From Myxococcales bacterium (GTDB taxonomy: Bacteria; Myxococcota_A; Polyangia; Haliangiales; Haliangiaceae): a stretch of 64,000 nucleotides of DNA. Numbering within the stretch: the first letter of the stretch is position 1; the number at the start of each line of letters is the position of its first letter. The position numbers and the translations under genes are program-made. This document shows, piece by piece, positions 31,601 through 39,987 of this stretch. The stretch covers positions 62,001 through 126,000 of the forward strand of contig JAEUJY010000073.1 of assembly GCA_016794525.1 (NCBI GenBank), given 5' to 3'. Below the pieces are notes generated by a model that worked only from the letters and a program-made list of their open reading frames with translations, searched no databases and was not told where the DNA came from.

Positions 31601-34600
31601 GACGATGACCCAGTACGACCAGCCGTCGAGGACGATGTGGTGGCCGGTGAACACCAGGACGTGGTGGTCGGGCGTCAGCCGCACCAGCTCGGCGCGGATC
31701 AGCGGCCCCCGCGCGACGTCGAACGGCGTGCTGACCGCGGCGGTGGTGATCGCCGCGAACGCGGCGTCGCGCTCGGCCGCCGGGCGATCGCTGAGGTCGA
31801 CCAGCGGCACCTCGAGCGCCGGGGCCTCGGCGGCGACGTGCAGCGTCGTGCCGTCGGCGCCGAACGTCGCGCGGAACGCGTCGTGGCGGCGCGGCAGCTC
31901 GCGCACCGCGTGGCGCAGCGCGCCGACGTCGAGCTCGCCGCGCAGGTGCAGCGACACCGACTCGTTGTAGGCCAGCGACGCCTCGACCCCGAGCTGATCG
32001 GCCAGCCACACCTCGCGCTGCGGCTCGGTCGACGGCACCACCCGCGCGTCGCCGGGCGCGGCGACCAGCGCCGCGGTGGCCTTGGCCGGCGGGAAGAAGC
32101 CCGACGCCTGCATCTCGGCGGCGGCCGCCTTGTACGCCGCGACGATCGCGGCGATGTCGGCGTCGGAGTGCGCGGTGGTCAGGAAGCACGGGAAGTTGTC
32201 GAGGATGTGGATGCCGCGATCGCGCAGCATCGTGTAGATGAGGTCGCTGTACGGCAGGTCCTCGGTGAAGTTGTTGCGCCACCACGACGCGTAGGTCTTG
32301 AGCACCAGCGGCGCGCCGGTGGCCTCCATGTGGGCGTTGATCTCGGCGACCATCGCCGCGGTGCGGGCGTTGAGCTGCTCCTGCAGCGCCGGCCCCGCCG
32401 CCTGCAGGTGCAGGAGCATCGCCTTGGTGGTGGCCAGCGCGAGTGGGTGGCGGACGAACGTGCCGGCGAAGTAGGTGACGCCGACCGTCGGGATCGAGGC
32501 GTCGCCGTACTCCCAGTGGCCGCCGTCGAGCGCGTCCATGAACGCGCGCTTGCCGGCGATGACGCCGATCGAGAAGCCGCCGCCGACCACCTTGCCGTAC
32601 GACGCCAGGTCGGCCTGGATGCCGAAGACGCCCTGCACGCCGCGCGGGTGGGCGCGGAAGCCGGTGACGACCTCGTCGAAGATCAACAGCGAGCCGGTCT
32701 GCTCGGTCAGCGTGCGCAGCTCGCGCAGGAACTCGACCGGGCGGAAGTCGGGCCGGCGCGACTGCACCGGCTCGACCAGGATCGCCGCCAGCTCGTGGGC
32801 GCGCTGCTTGAGGATCTCGAGCGACTCGGGGGTGCCGTAGTCGAGGACCAGCACGTTCTGCGACGCCGACGGCATGATGCCGGGCGCGGCCGGGATGCTC
32901 TTGAGCTTGCGGGTGCCGCGGACGATGACCTCGTCGAAGATGCCGTGGTAGGCGCCGGTGAAGATCGCGATCAGCGAGCGGCCGGTGACGGTGCGCGCGA
33001 TGCGCATGCAGCCCATCACCGCCTCGGAGCCGGTGTTGCAGAACGCCGCGCGATCGGCGCCGGTGACGTCGCAGAACAGCTCGGCGCACTCGCCGGCCAG
33101 CACGTGCTGCGGGCCGATCTCGTAGCCCTTGTCGACCTGGTCGTGGATCGCCGCCCGCAGGAAGTCGGGCTGCCACCCGAGCAGGTTCATGCCGAAGCCG
33201 TTGAGCACGTCGACGTACTCGTTGCCGTCGAGATCCCACAGCCGCGAGCCGCGCGAGCGCTCGATCACCAGCTGGTAGGTCAGCTCCTTGGTCAGCGGGC
33301 GGAAGCCGTTGACGACGCGCGGGTCGGCCATGCGCGCGCGGTGGGCCTGGGTGTAGGCCTTCGACTTCGCGGTGCGCGCGGTGTAGCGCGCGGTCAGCGC
33401 GTCGAGGCGCGCGCGCTGCAGCGGCGACAGCGCGTCGGCGGCGGTGTGGATGCGCGCGATCGCGCCGAACGCCTTCTTGACGTCGTAGCCGACCGGGCCG
33501 GCGGGCGGCTCGTCCTCGTTCTTGGCGGGCGCGCTCGGGGTGACGGGGGTGATCGGGGCGATCGGGGTGGCCGGCGCGGCGGCGGGCGTCGGGCTGGGGG
33601 CCGGGGCGGCGGCGACCGGCGCGGCTGGGCGCGGGGCGGGGGCGGCGACCGGCTGGCCGCCGAGCACCGCGAGCTGCTGCGCCATCAGCGCGAGCTGGGC
33701 GTCGATCACCTGGCGTAGGTAGCCGGCGCCGTCGCCCGCCGCGGCGGGCAGCGCGAACGTCGGCGCGGCCATCGGCGCCGCGATCGGCGCGGCCACCACG
33801 GCCGGCGCGCTGGGCGGCGGCGCGGCGTCGGGCGGCAGCGACTGGTCGAGCATCGCCGCGAGGCTGGCCATCGACGGGAAGCTCTCCATCACCTGGCGGA
33901 ACGTGACCTTGACGCTGTGGGCGCGCTGCACCGCGAGCGCGACCTGCGTGAGCGTCAGCGAGTCGAGGCCGAGATCGAGCCACGGCGTCTGCGGATCGGC
34001 GTCGGCGACGTCGGTGCCCGAGACCTCCTCGACCAGCGAGCGGATCGAGGCGAGCAGGCGATCGAGGCGAGCGGCGGAGGGGGCGGGTGCGGCCATGGCG
34101 ATCGGTTCCGGTGCGGGGGAGGACAGCGGGAGCGGCAGCGGCGGCAGCGCCGCAGCGGGAGCTGGAGCGGGAACGGCGAGCGCGGCGGGGGCGGCGAGCG
34201 CGGCGGTGGCCGCGGGCGGATCGACCCAGTAACGCTGGCGCTGGAACGGGTACAGCGGCAGCGGCACGCGCTGGCGGCGCTCGTCGCCGCGGTAGCCGGC
34301 CCAGTCGATCGTCGCGCCGAGCGTCCACAGCTGGCCGAGGGCGGCGGTGATGGCCGGGCTCTCGCGCTCGGCGCTGTCGCCGACGCTGGGGATCGCGACC
34401 GGCAGCGCGCGCTTGCCCGGCATCGCCTGGCGCGCCAGCGCCGACAGGGTCGCGCGCGGGCCGATCTCGATCATCACGCGGCGCGGATCGGCCAGCGCGA
34501 GCGCGGCGGCCGGCGCGAACCGCACCGGCTTGCGCAGGTGCTCGGCCCAGTAGGTCGGCGAGGTGGCCTGGGCGTCGGTCATCCAGGTGGCGGTCACCGT

Positions 34601-37600
34601 CGAGACGATCGGGATGCGCGGCGGCGCCAGCGCGACGTCGGCCAGCCGCGCCGCCATGATCGGCACCACCGGATCCATCATCGGCGAGTGGAACGCGTGC
34701 GAGGTCTGCAGCCGGCGCACGACGATCTCGGCGGCGGCCAGCTCGGCCTCGAGCGCGGCGATCAGCTCGGTCGGCCCCGACGCGACGCACAGCCCGGGCG
34801 CGTTCTCGGCGGCGATCTCGAGGCCGGCCGGCAGGCGCGGCCGCAGCTCGTCGGCGGGCAGCCGCACCGACAGCATGCTGCCGGCTGGCAGCGCCTGCAT
34901 CTGGCGGCCGCGCTCGACCACCAGCGCCAGCGCGTCGGGCAGCGCCATGACCTCGGCCAGCGCCGCGCACACGAACTCGCCGACCGAGTGGCCGACCAGC
35001 GCGGTCGGGACGACGCCCCAGCTCATCCACAGCCGCGCCAGCGAATACTCGAGCGTGAAGATCGCCGGCTGGGTGACGCTGGTCGCCACCAGCGTCTGCG
35101 GATCGTCGGACCAGAACGTCGCGCGCGGATCGTGGCCGAGCAGCGGCGTCAGGATCTCGCAGCACGCGTCGTACGCGGCGCGGAACGCCGGCTCGGCGTG
35201 GTACAGGCCGCGGCCCATCTGCGCGTACTGCGAGCCCTGCCCCGGGCACAGGAAGCCCAGCGCCGGCAGCTCGGCGCCGACCTCGCGGCCACCGCACAGC
35301 GCGGCGTCCGGCGTGGTCAGGAGCCGCGCGGCCTCGGCGGCGCCGCCGGCGACGACGTAGCGACGGTGGGCGAAGCCGCGCCGCCCGACCTGCAGCGTGT
35401 GCGCGACGTCGGCCAGCGGCGGCGCGTCGTCGCTGCCGAGGAATGACGCCAGGTCGGCGCCCGCGGCGGCCAGCGCCGGCGCGGTCCGCGCCGACAGCAG
35501 CAGCAGCTCGACCGGCCGGGGCGACGGCGTCGTCGGGCGCGGCGGCGGCGCCTCCTCGACGATGGCGTGGGCGTTGGTGCCGCCGAAGCCGAACGACGAC
35601 ACGCCGGCGCGGCGCGGCCCGGCGCTCGCGGGCCACGGGGTCAGCGCGTGCTGGACCCGGAACGGGCTCGCGGCGAAGTCGATCTTGGGGTTGGGCGCGA
35701 CGAAGTTGATCGAGGGCGGCAGCGTGCGGGTGTGCAACACCAGCGCGGTCTTGATGAGTCCGCCGACGCCGGCCGCCGTCACCATGTGGCCGACGTTGCT
35801 CTTGATGGAGCCGATCGCGCAGTAGCCGCAGTCGGCGGTGTGGCGGCGGTAGGCGCGGGTCAGGCCCTCGATCTCGATCGGATCGCCGAGCGGGGTCGCG
35901 GTGCCGTGGGCCTCGACGTAGCTGATCGAGCGGGCGTCGACGCCGGCGGCGTCGAGCGCGGCGCCGATCACCGCGGCCTGGCCCTCGGGGCTCGGCGCGG
36001 TGAAGCTGGCCCGCTCGCTGCCGTCGTTGTTGACCGCGGCGCCCAGCAGCACCGCGTAGACGGTGTCGCCGTCGGCCAGCGCGTCGGTCAGGCGCCGCAG
36101 CGCTACCATTGCTACGCCATCGGCGAACTGCGTGCCGGCTGCGGCCACGTCGAAGGTGCGGGTGTGTCCGTCCGGAGACGCCATTGCCCCTTCCTGGTAC
36201 ACGTAACCCGACGCTGGTGGGCAGGTGATCGCGACGCCGCCCGCCAGCGCCAGGTCGCAGCTGCCGCTGCGCAGCGCGTCCATCGCCATCGCGGTGGCGA
36301 CCAGCGAGGTCGAACATGCGGTCTGGACGTTGACGGCGGGGCCGGTCAGATCGAGCTTGTGCGCGACGCGGGTGGTGAGGAAGTCCTTGTCGTTGGCTAG
36401 GAGTACTTGGAGGTCGCTCGTGCGCCGCGTCTGATCGGGCCGCGGCCACAAGTGGTGCTGGTAGTACGTCGCGGTGCTCATACCCGCGAAGACGCCGATC
36501 GGTCCTGGCGCGGTCTCTGGCACGTAGCCAGCGTGCTCGAGGGCGTGCCACGCCATCTCGAGGAAGTGGCGGTGCTGCGGATCGGTCAGCGAGGCCTCGA
36601 GCGGTGAGATGCCGAAGAAGCCGGCGTCGAACAGCGCGGCGTCGGTGAGCACGCCGCGGGCTGGCACGTACGCGGGATCCGCCGTGACCGTGGCCGGGAG
36701 CGACGGGTCGAGCTCGTGGGGCGCGAACACCGTGATCGACTCGATGCCGGCGCACAGGTTACGCCAAAGCGCGGCGACGTCGGCCGCGCCGGGGAAGCGG
36801 CCGGCCATCCCGACGATCGCGATCGGCTCGCGCTGAGACGCCGCCGGTTGGTGACGGCGCCGTGCGGTGCCGGCTTCGCCGTCGAGCGCCCGGGTAAGCG
36901 CCGCCGGAGTGGGGGCCGCGAAGAACGTCGCCGGTGTGACCTCGGGCAGGCCGGCGTCGCGCAGCCGGACGAGCAGCGTCAGCGCCAGCAGCGAGTTGCC
37001 GCCGAGCTCGAAGAAGCCATCGAGCGTCCCGACCCGATCGAGCCCGAGCACGTCGGCGAAGGCCGCGCACACCGTCCCTTCGCGCTCGCTCGCCGGCCCT
37101 CGGTAGGGCACGGTGAGGTCGGGCCGAGCGCGACTCGGCGCAGGAAGTGCAGCGCGATCGAGCTTCCCGCTCGCCGTCATCGGCAGCCGGCTGAGCTCGA
37201 CGAACACCGCCGGCACCATGTACTCGGGCAAGTGCTTGCCGAGGGCGGCGCGCAGCCGCGGTGCCGCGAGGTCGGCCGTGCCATCGGGGACGACGTACGC
37301 GACCAGGCGCTTGCCCGTCGGGCCGTCGTTGCGGACGGTCACCGCGCAACTGGCGACGCCGGCGATCGCGCCGAGGCGCGCCTCGATCTCGCCCAACTCG
37401 ATCCGGAAGCCTCGCACTTTCACCTGGTGGTCGACGCGGCTGACGAAGTCGAGCGTGCCGTCCGGGAGCCAGCGCACGCGATCGCCGGTGCGGTAGAGAC
37501 GACCCCGGCCCTCGATGTGATTGGGCACGAACCGCTCGGCGTCAAGGTCGGGGCGTGACAGGTAGCCGCGCGCCACGCCTCGACCACCCACGTAGAGTTC

Positions 37601-39184
37601 ACCGACCACGCCCACCGGCACTGGCGAGCCGTCGGCCGCTAGCACGTAGCACCGTGCGTCGGCGATCGGGCGGCCGATCGCGATGGTCCTTAGTTCGGGC
37701 GAGAGGTTCCGCGGGATCCTCAGCGTCGTGGCGATCACCGTGCACTCGGTGGGACCGTAGACGTTCACGACGTCCAGCCCTGGGAGCGCCGCGAGCGCTC
37801 GGCGAACGTGGACCGGGGACAACGCCTCGCCGCCGATGCACAGCTCGCGGACGCCGGCGAGGTGCCGAGGATCGTCGTCGACGATCGCGTTGAACACGGC
37901 GGTTGTTAGCAAGGCCGTCGTGACACCATGTGCGGCGACGCGCCGCGCTATCGCCGGTCCGGTCGGGAGGGGGTCCTCGAAGATGACGCAGGCGCCGCCG
38001 CGGAGCAGCGGGGCCCAGATCTCGAACACCGAGGCATCGAAGCCGAGCGACGCCACGTGCAGGAAGCGGGTCGCGTGGTCCAGCTGGACGAAGTCGGCGT
38101 CGACGAGGTCGACGACGCCGCGGTGCTCGATCTGGACGCCTTTCGGGACCCCGGTCGATCCCGAGGTGTACAGGATGTACGCGCGGCCCGACGCCGTGGT
38201 GCGCTCCGGCGTCGTCGAGTAGGGCCGCGCGGCGCCGCGAGTGTCATCGACGAATATCGTGCGGCTGGCGAGCGCGGCCAGCTGGTCGCCCCAGGCCCGC
38301 TCGGTCACCGTGACCCGCGCGCCCGCGTCGCCGATCGCGAAGCGATGCCGCTCGATCGGGTACGTTGGATCGAGCGGCAAGTAGCAGCCTCCGGCCTTGA
38401 GGATGGCGAGCATCGCGATCACTGCGCCGGGGGAGCGCGGCAGGATCAGCGCGACCGCGTCATCGGGGCCAACACCGGCCCCGATGAGTTGCTCCGCCAG
38501 CTCCTCGGAGGCGGCGTCGAGCTCGGCGTAAGTGAGCCGTCCCCGGTCCCAGATCAGGGCTGGCGCCATCGGTGTCGCGACCGCTTGTTCGCGGAATCGC
38601 GCATGGATCGTCGCGCTGTCGTGCAGGTTGCTCCTCGTCTGGTTCCAGCCGAGCAGGACCTGGGCGCGCTCGCCCGGCGTCAATGGAGTCACCATCGCGA
38701 GGTCATCCGCCGACGCGATCGCAGCGATCACCACAACCCAGAGTTCGGCCAGTCGGGCCACGGTCGGGCGGTCGATCAGCGCGGGCTTGAACCGCGCGTG
38801 CAGCGCCTGGTCGTCTAGCCGCCACGCGAGCGCGACGTCGGGGGGTGCCGCGCCGGCATCGCACCACGCGCTCGCGGCCTCGTGATCCGCACCTGGCGCC
38901 TGGGTCGGCGCGGTCAGCCACTCGTCGACGGAACCGCGCGGCGGGACCTCAACGAGGAGCGCACGGCCGGACCAGTTGAGCACAGCGGCGTGGGTCCCGG
39001 CAAGTCGACACAGCACCGCAGCCCAGGCGGCAGCGGGGGCAGCCGCGCCCCGAGCGATCGCTCGGTCGATCGACGCGCGGGTGGCCGGATCGATGGCCAG
39101 CTCGAACTCCGCGGTCATTGGCGCGTCCGGCGAGGTGGCGGGTACCGCCAGCGCGTCGTAGAGGTCGGCGATCGGGTGGCTCAT
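25691..39184 (-). CDS. Hybrid NRPS-PKS with in-line aminotransferase domain
   Basis: A 4497-residue megasynthase. Domains: truncated C-like region without HHxxxDG (~1-180); A1 (TSGSTGVPKG ~335); T1 (FFELGGNSLLAL ~723); KS (~784-1200; Cys957 in TACSTSL, His in EAHGTAT and NVGH); AT (GHSVGEF ~1397; HAFHSP ~1500, a malonyl-CoA type); ACP (DLGLDSL ~1738); class III aminotransferase (~1895-2370, PLP Lys in SYGKVVGGGFS ~2196); C2 (HHIVLDG ~2514); A2; T2 (~3375); C3 (HHAIWDG ~3570); A3; T3 (DLGGHSLL ~4420). There is no KR, DH, epimerase or thioesterase. The logic is: load an amino acid, extend with malonate, transaminate the beta-keto group, add two amino acids. The KS-AT-ACP-AMT order is known from McyE and MycA. 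Start 39184 overlaps the hydrolase stop. Confidence 0.95.
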   Translation of the reverse strand: MSHPIADLYDALAVPATSPDAPMTAEFELAIDPATRASIDRAIARGAAAPAAAWAAVLCRLAGTHAAVLNWSGRALLVEVPPRGSVDEWLTAPTQAPGADHEAASAWCDAGAAPPDVALAWRLDDQALHARFKPALIDRPTVARLAELWVVVIAAIASADDLAMVTPLTPGERAQVLLGWNQTRSNLHDSATIHARFREQAVATPMAPALIWDRGRLTYAELDAASEELAEQLIGAGVGPDDAVALILPRSPGAVIAMLAILKAGGCYLPLDPTYPIERHRFAIGDAGARVTVTERAWGDQLAALASRTIFVDDTRGAARPYSTTPERTTASGRAYILYTSGSTGVPKGVQIEHRGVVDLVDADFVQLDHATRFLHVASLGFDASVFEIWAPLLRGGACVIFEDPLPTGPAIARRVAAHGVTTALLTTAVFNAIVDDDPRHLAGVRELCIGGEALSPVHVRRALAALPGLDVVNVYGPTECTVIATTLRIPRNLSPELRTIAIGRPIADARCYVLAADGSPVPVGVVGELYVGGRGVARGYLSRPDLDAERFVPNHIEGRGRLYRTGDRVRWLPDGTLDFVSRVDHQVKVRGFRIELGEIEARLGAIAGVASCAVTVRNDGPTGKRLVAYVVPDGTADLAAPRLRAALGKHLPEYMVPAVFVELSRLPMTASGKLDRAALPAPSRARPDLTVPYRGPASEREGTVCAAFADVLGLDRVGTLDGFFELGGNSLLALTLLVRLRDAGLPEVTPATFFAAPTPAALTRALDGEAGTARRRHQPAASQREPIAIVGMAGRFPGAADVAALWRNLCAGIESITVFAPHELDPSLPATVTADPAYVPARGVLTDAALFDAGFFGISPLEASLTDPQHRHFLEMAWHALEHAGYVPETAPGPIGVFAGMSTATYYQHHLWPRPDQTRRTSDLQVLLANDKDFLTTRVAHKLDLTGPAVNVQTACSTSLVATAMAMDALRSGSCDLALAGGVAITCPPASGYVYQEGAMASPDGHTRTFDVAAAGTQFADGVAMVALRRLTDALADGDTVYAVLLGAAVNNDGSERASFTAPSPEGQAAVIGAALDAAGVDARSISYVEAHGTATPLGDPIEIEGLTRAYRRHTADCGYCAIGSIKSNVGHMVTAAGVGGLIKTALVLHTRTLPPSINFVAPNPKIDFAASPFRVQHALTPWPASAGPRRAGVSSFGFGGTNAHAIVEEAPPPRPTTPSPRPVELLLLSARTAPALAAAGADLASFLGSDDAPPLADVAHTLQVGRRGFAHRRYVVAGGAAEAARLLTTPDAALCGGREVGAELPALGFLCPGQGSQYAQMGRGLYHAEPAFRAAYDACCEILTPLLGHDPRATFWSDDPQTLVATSVTQPAIFTLEYSLARLWMSWGVVPTALVGHSVGEFVCAALAEVMALPDALALVVERGRQMQALPAGSMLSVRLPADELRPRLPAGLEIAAENAPGLCVASGPTELIAALEAELAAAEIVVRRLQTSHAFHSPMMDPVVPIMAARLADVALAPPRIPIVSTVTATWMTDAQATSPTYWAEHLRKPVRFAPAAALALADPRRVMIEIGPRATLSALARQAMPGKRALPVAIPSVGDSAERESPAITAALGQLWTLGATIDWAGYRGDERRQRVPLPLYPFQRQRYWVDPPAATAALAAPAALAVPAPAPAAALPPLPLPLSSPAPEPIAMAAPAPSAARLDRLLASIRSLVEEVSGTDVADADPQTPWLDLGLDSLTLTQVALAVQRAHSVKVTFRQVMESFPSMASLAAMLDQSLPPDAAPPPSAPAVVAAPIAAPMAAPTFALPAAAGDGAGYLRQVIDAQLALMAQQLAVLGGQPVAAPAPRPAAPVAAAPAPSPTPAAAPATPIAPITPVTPSAPAKNEDEPPAGPVGYDVKKAFGAIARIHTAADALSPLQRARLDALTARYTARTAKSKAYTQAHRARMADPRVVNGFRPLTKELTYQLVIERSRGSRLWDLDGNEYVDVLNGFGMNLLGWQPDFLRAAIHDQVDKGYEIGPQHVLAGECAELFCDVTGADRAAFCNTGSEAVMGCMRIARTVTGRSLIAIFTGAYHGIFDEVIVRGTRKLKSIPAAPGIMPSASQNVLVLDYGTPESLEILKQRAHELAAILVEPVQSRRPDFRPVEFLRELRTLTEQTGSLLIFDEVVTGFRAHPRGVQGVFGIQADLASYGKVVGGGFSIGVIAGKRAFMDALDGGHWEYGDASIPTVGVTYFAGTFVRHPLALATTKAMLLHLQAAGPALQEQLNARTAAMVAEINAHMEATGAPLVLKTYASWWRNNFTEDLPYSDLIYTMLRDRGIHILDNFPCFLTTAHSDADIAAIVAAYKAAAAEMQASGFFPPAKATAALVAAPGDARVVPSTEPQREVWLADQLGVEASLAYNESVSLHLRGELDVGALRHAVRELPRRHDAFRATFGADGTTLHVAAEAPALEVPLVDLSDRPAAERDAAFAAITTAAVSTPFDVARGPLIRAELVRLTPDHHVLVFTGHHIVLDGWSYWVIVKDLAALYGIATGARSAPLPPAPSFADYAAAQAARADAPELVANERWWVEQFAGGVPTLELPADRPRPPVRTTRSGREDYLVPADLLAGVKKLGAKLGASAFATLLAGFDVLLHRLSGADDLVVGIPAAGQNADGLGGLVGHAVSMLPVRAQLARGDRFGDVVKRVRGRMLDAYDHQDVTFGRVLQVLPLARDPSRLPLISVIFNIDQALSGEAHALPGLALDLQSNPRVHETFELFVNAVDTGAGLRVECQYNADLFDAATVRRWLAAYEALLRGALTDPDQPIGRLPIVPPDDARQLAAWNQTEAPYPRGTRVEALIASAARRQPTKPAVITDADTLTYGELAAAAATVTAALVNAGVTPGARVGMLADRDRHLVPILLGILGAGAAYVPLDPSFPAERLRFMIGDAGVAVVATTAAVAAEVALPGVRTVLVDGLTPAAAPAVAVGSTDDVAYVIYTSGSTGTPKGVLVPHRSVVNLITSVTREPGLTESDVVLAVTTPSFDIAVSELVAPLTVGATIVLASRRQTTDGDALRALVEQAGVTFIDATPATWHLLRAAGWAGDPRVTAICTGEAMPRDLAADLRPVVAALWNGYGPTETTVWSSFHRVTDDGPIMVGHPIANTTLHVLDADQQPVPIGVVGELYIGGDGVTLGYLDRPALTRERFIPDPFRASPGARLYRTGDLARWHVGTDGGGVLECLGRTDFQVKLRGYRIELGEIEVALARHAAIAQAAVVAREDQPGDPRLVAYLVAAPGHAVPGDEELRAHLARSLPDYMIPTRFVALAALPLTGSGKVDRKALPAPGGPATAAAGPEVAPRTPLEETLAHAFAETLAVARLSIHDDFFALGGHSLLVAQMAARLGKQLGRAVPMRLVFEHPTVARLAAALTAAAPTEAVAPLRIPRRTETGPAPLSLMQQRVWYLEQLQLGRTVFNVPSAHRLRGALDRPALERALVELVRRQDVLRTVIRMVGDSPAQVVLDDVAVELPFEDLTDVPAADRDAALQARLAALVAVPFDLATPPLFRARLFRLGDDDHVLFFMPHHAIWDGWSFDLFYEEMADLYGAYQRGAAPTRPAPSVTYADFAAWHRGWMTGPELERQLAFWKDRLAGAPESLDLPTDFPRPPTMSGAGSTEWLRLPPAITDALRAAGLRESATLFMTLLGAWATLLHQQTRAPELVIGTPVRGRNSADLEAVAGFFVNALPLRIAVDPGRSFLELVRAIRTDTIAAFGAQDVPFEHLVRTLDVRRDESRFPIYQAFFSYQDARQRPPRWGNLDHRNLPVFQPAAAQDVALWFLDGVDGVVGGLNYNTDILSEDTARRLAQRFLALVSAIAAHPERPLRELLTIGADERAQLDAWNATAQPLPAAADLASYVAPGLARDPAKVAIRHAGTATTYGALVARRDQIAAALAGRGVGPGDVVAIHVERGPDMVAALLAVAATGATYLPLDPGFPPERLAFMLADSGARAILADGDLAALGGDPARVLRLDQGALPAGPAPTARAAAEDAAYLIYTSGSTGTPKGVRVPHRAVTNFLASMAQRPGLTAGDRLGAVTTLSFDIAVLELWLPLAVGAEIVLASRDQATDGHALKALLDETRATIMQATPATWRMLVESGWRGGPGFTALCGGEALPAELAEALLERTGALWNMYGPTETTVWSTCAHIRPGQGDISIGAPIANTAVWILDDAGQPVPIGVPGELCIGGAGVALGYHHRPELTAEKFITAGFEGGARLYRTGDLARWRPDGTLQHLGRTDFQVKIRGYRIELGEIEVALARHPRVAQAAVVAGPGPGGEQRLIAYFVAHGAAPTSAELREHLRQTLPDYMIPAAFVVLPALPLTPNGKLDRRALPAPADAAAPAPPSYAAPRSPAEQLVAGVWRELLGVERIALADNFLDLGGHSLLIMQAVAKLEARTGKRVSPRAFIFQNLEQLAHEYDAGVAPPPPRTPPSPHRPEPTPPTSRLRRWLSSLK

Positions 39185-39987
39185 GGCACGGTGCCCTCGA
39201 TGCGGCCGACGATCGCGGTCACGATCTCCATCGGCACGGTGGCGGCGTTGAGCGCGGCGTCCGAGTTCCAGGCGCTGGCGGCGACGTCGAGGCGGTGGGC
39301 GGCGGGCCACGGCGACGGCGCCGCCGGGTTGGTGGACAAGAGCGTGATCAGCTCGGCGCGCGGCGCGACCCGGGTCAGGTCGAGCGCGACGAGCTCGCGC
39401 GCCAGCTCGTCGGAGATCGGCGTGCCCAGCGCCTCGCGGGGCGTGCCGTCGGCGCGACTCGGCGGCGGACCGCCGGCGGCGCCGAGCTCGTCGCGCATGT
39501 ACGTCGCGTGGCTGCGCGCCAGCTCGTCGAGGTACGCGCGGCCGTCGAGCACCGGGTCCCAGGCGATCAGGTGGCGCGCCGCGACGCCAGCGGCGGTGGC
39601 GAGCGCGGCGATCGTCGCGCCGAGCCGCAGCCCGACCAGCACCACCCGCGGGCTGCCGCTGGCCGCGCGCAGCGCCTCGGCGGCGGCGCCGACGTCGGCG
39701 ACCCAGCCCGCGAGCGTCGCGTCGTCGCCGTCACCCAGCGAGTCGCCGGTGTGGCCGTAGTCGAAGCGCAGGCACGCGTAGCCGGCCCGCTCGAGCTGCG
39801 TCGCGAGCACGCGGTAGATGCGGTGTGCGCGCGAGGCCTCCTCGCCGAACGGGTTGCACAGCAGCACGGCGGCGGTACGAGCGCGCAGCCGCGTCGGTTG
39901 ATGCAGCGTCCCCAGGAGTCCCCCGTTGGCCCCGAAGTAGTGGACTTTCGCCGGCAACTTGCAGGAGATTACGCGCACCCTCCACAT
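39181..39987 (-). CDS. Alpha/beta hydrolase upstream of the NRPS-PKS
   Basis: A protein of about 268 residues with an alpha/beta-hydrolase layout: LLCNPFGEEASRAHRIYRVL near the N-terminus, RFDYGHTGDSLGD, and RVVLVGLRLGATIAALAT in the place of the nucleophile elbow. The elbow reads G-L-R-L-G, so the usual Ser is replaced by Arg and classical catalysis is doubtful. The sequence resembles the exosortase-associated hydrolase 2 type. The ATG at 39987 is the best start but lacks an SD. Its TGA overlaps the megasynthase ATG. It could assist chain release or editing, since the synthase has no thioesterase, although the missing Ser argues against simple hydrolysis. Confidence 0.7.
   Translation of the reverse strand: MWRVRVISCKLPAKVHYFGANGGLLGTLHQPTRLRARTAAVLLCNPFGEEASRAHRIYRVLATQLERAGYACLRFDYGHTGDSLGDGDDATLAGWVADVGAAAEALRAASGSPRVVLVGLRLGATIAALATAAGVAARHLIAWDPVLDGRAYLDELARSHATYMRDELGAAGGPPPSRADGTPREALGTPISDELARELVALDLTRVAPRAELITLLSTNPAAPSPWPAAHRLDVAASAWNSDAALNAATVPMEIVTAIVGRIEGTVP

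Noticed and set aside
32070-33500. A separate hemL-like aminotransferase gene
   Set aside because: The aminotransferase sequence is continuous and in frame with the KS-AT-ACP and C domains, so it is a domain of the megasynthase.
29300-33718. Very long open frame on the plus strand opposite the NRPS-PKS, and similar frames elsewhere (for example 4870-8013 plus and the shifted minus frame through 36755)
   Set aside because: They show no domains, are rich in Arg, Ala, Val and Gly as expected for antisense frames in GC-rich DNA, and lie over genes with clear motifs.
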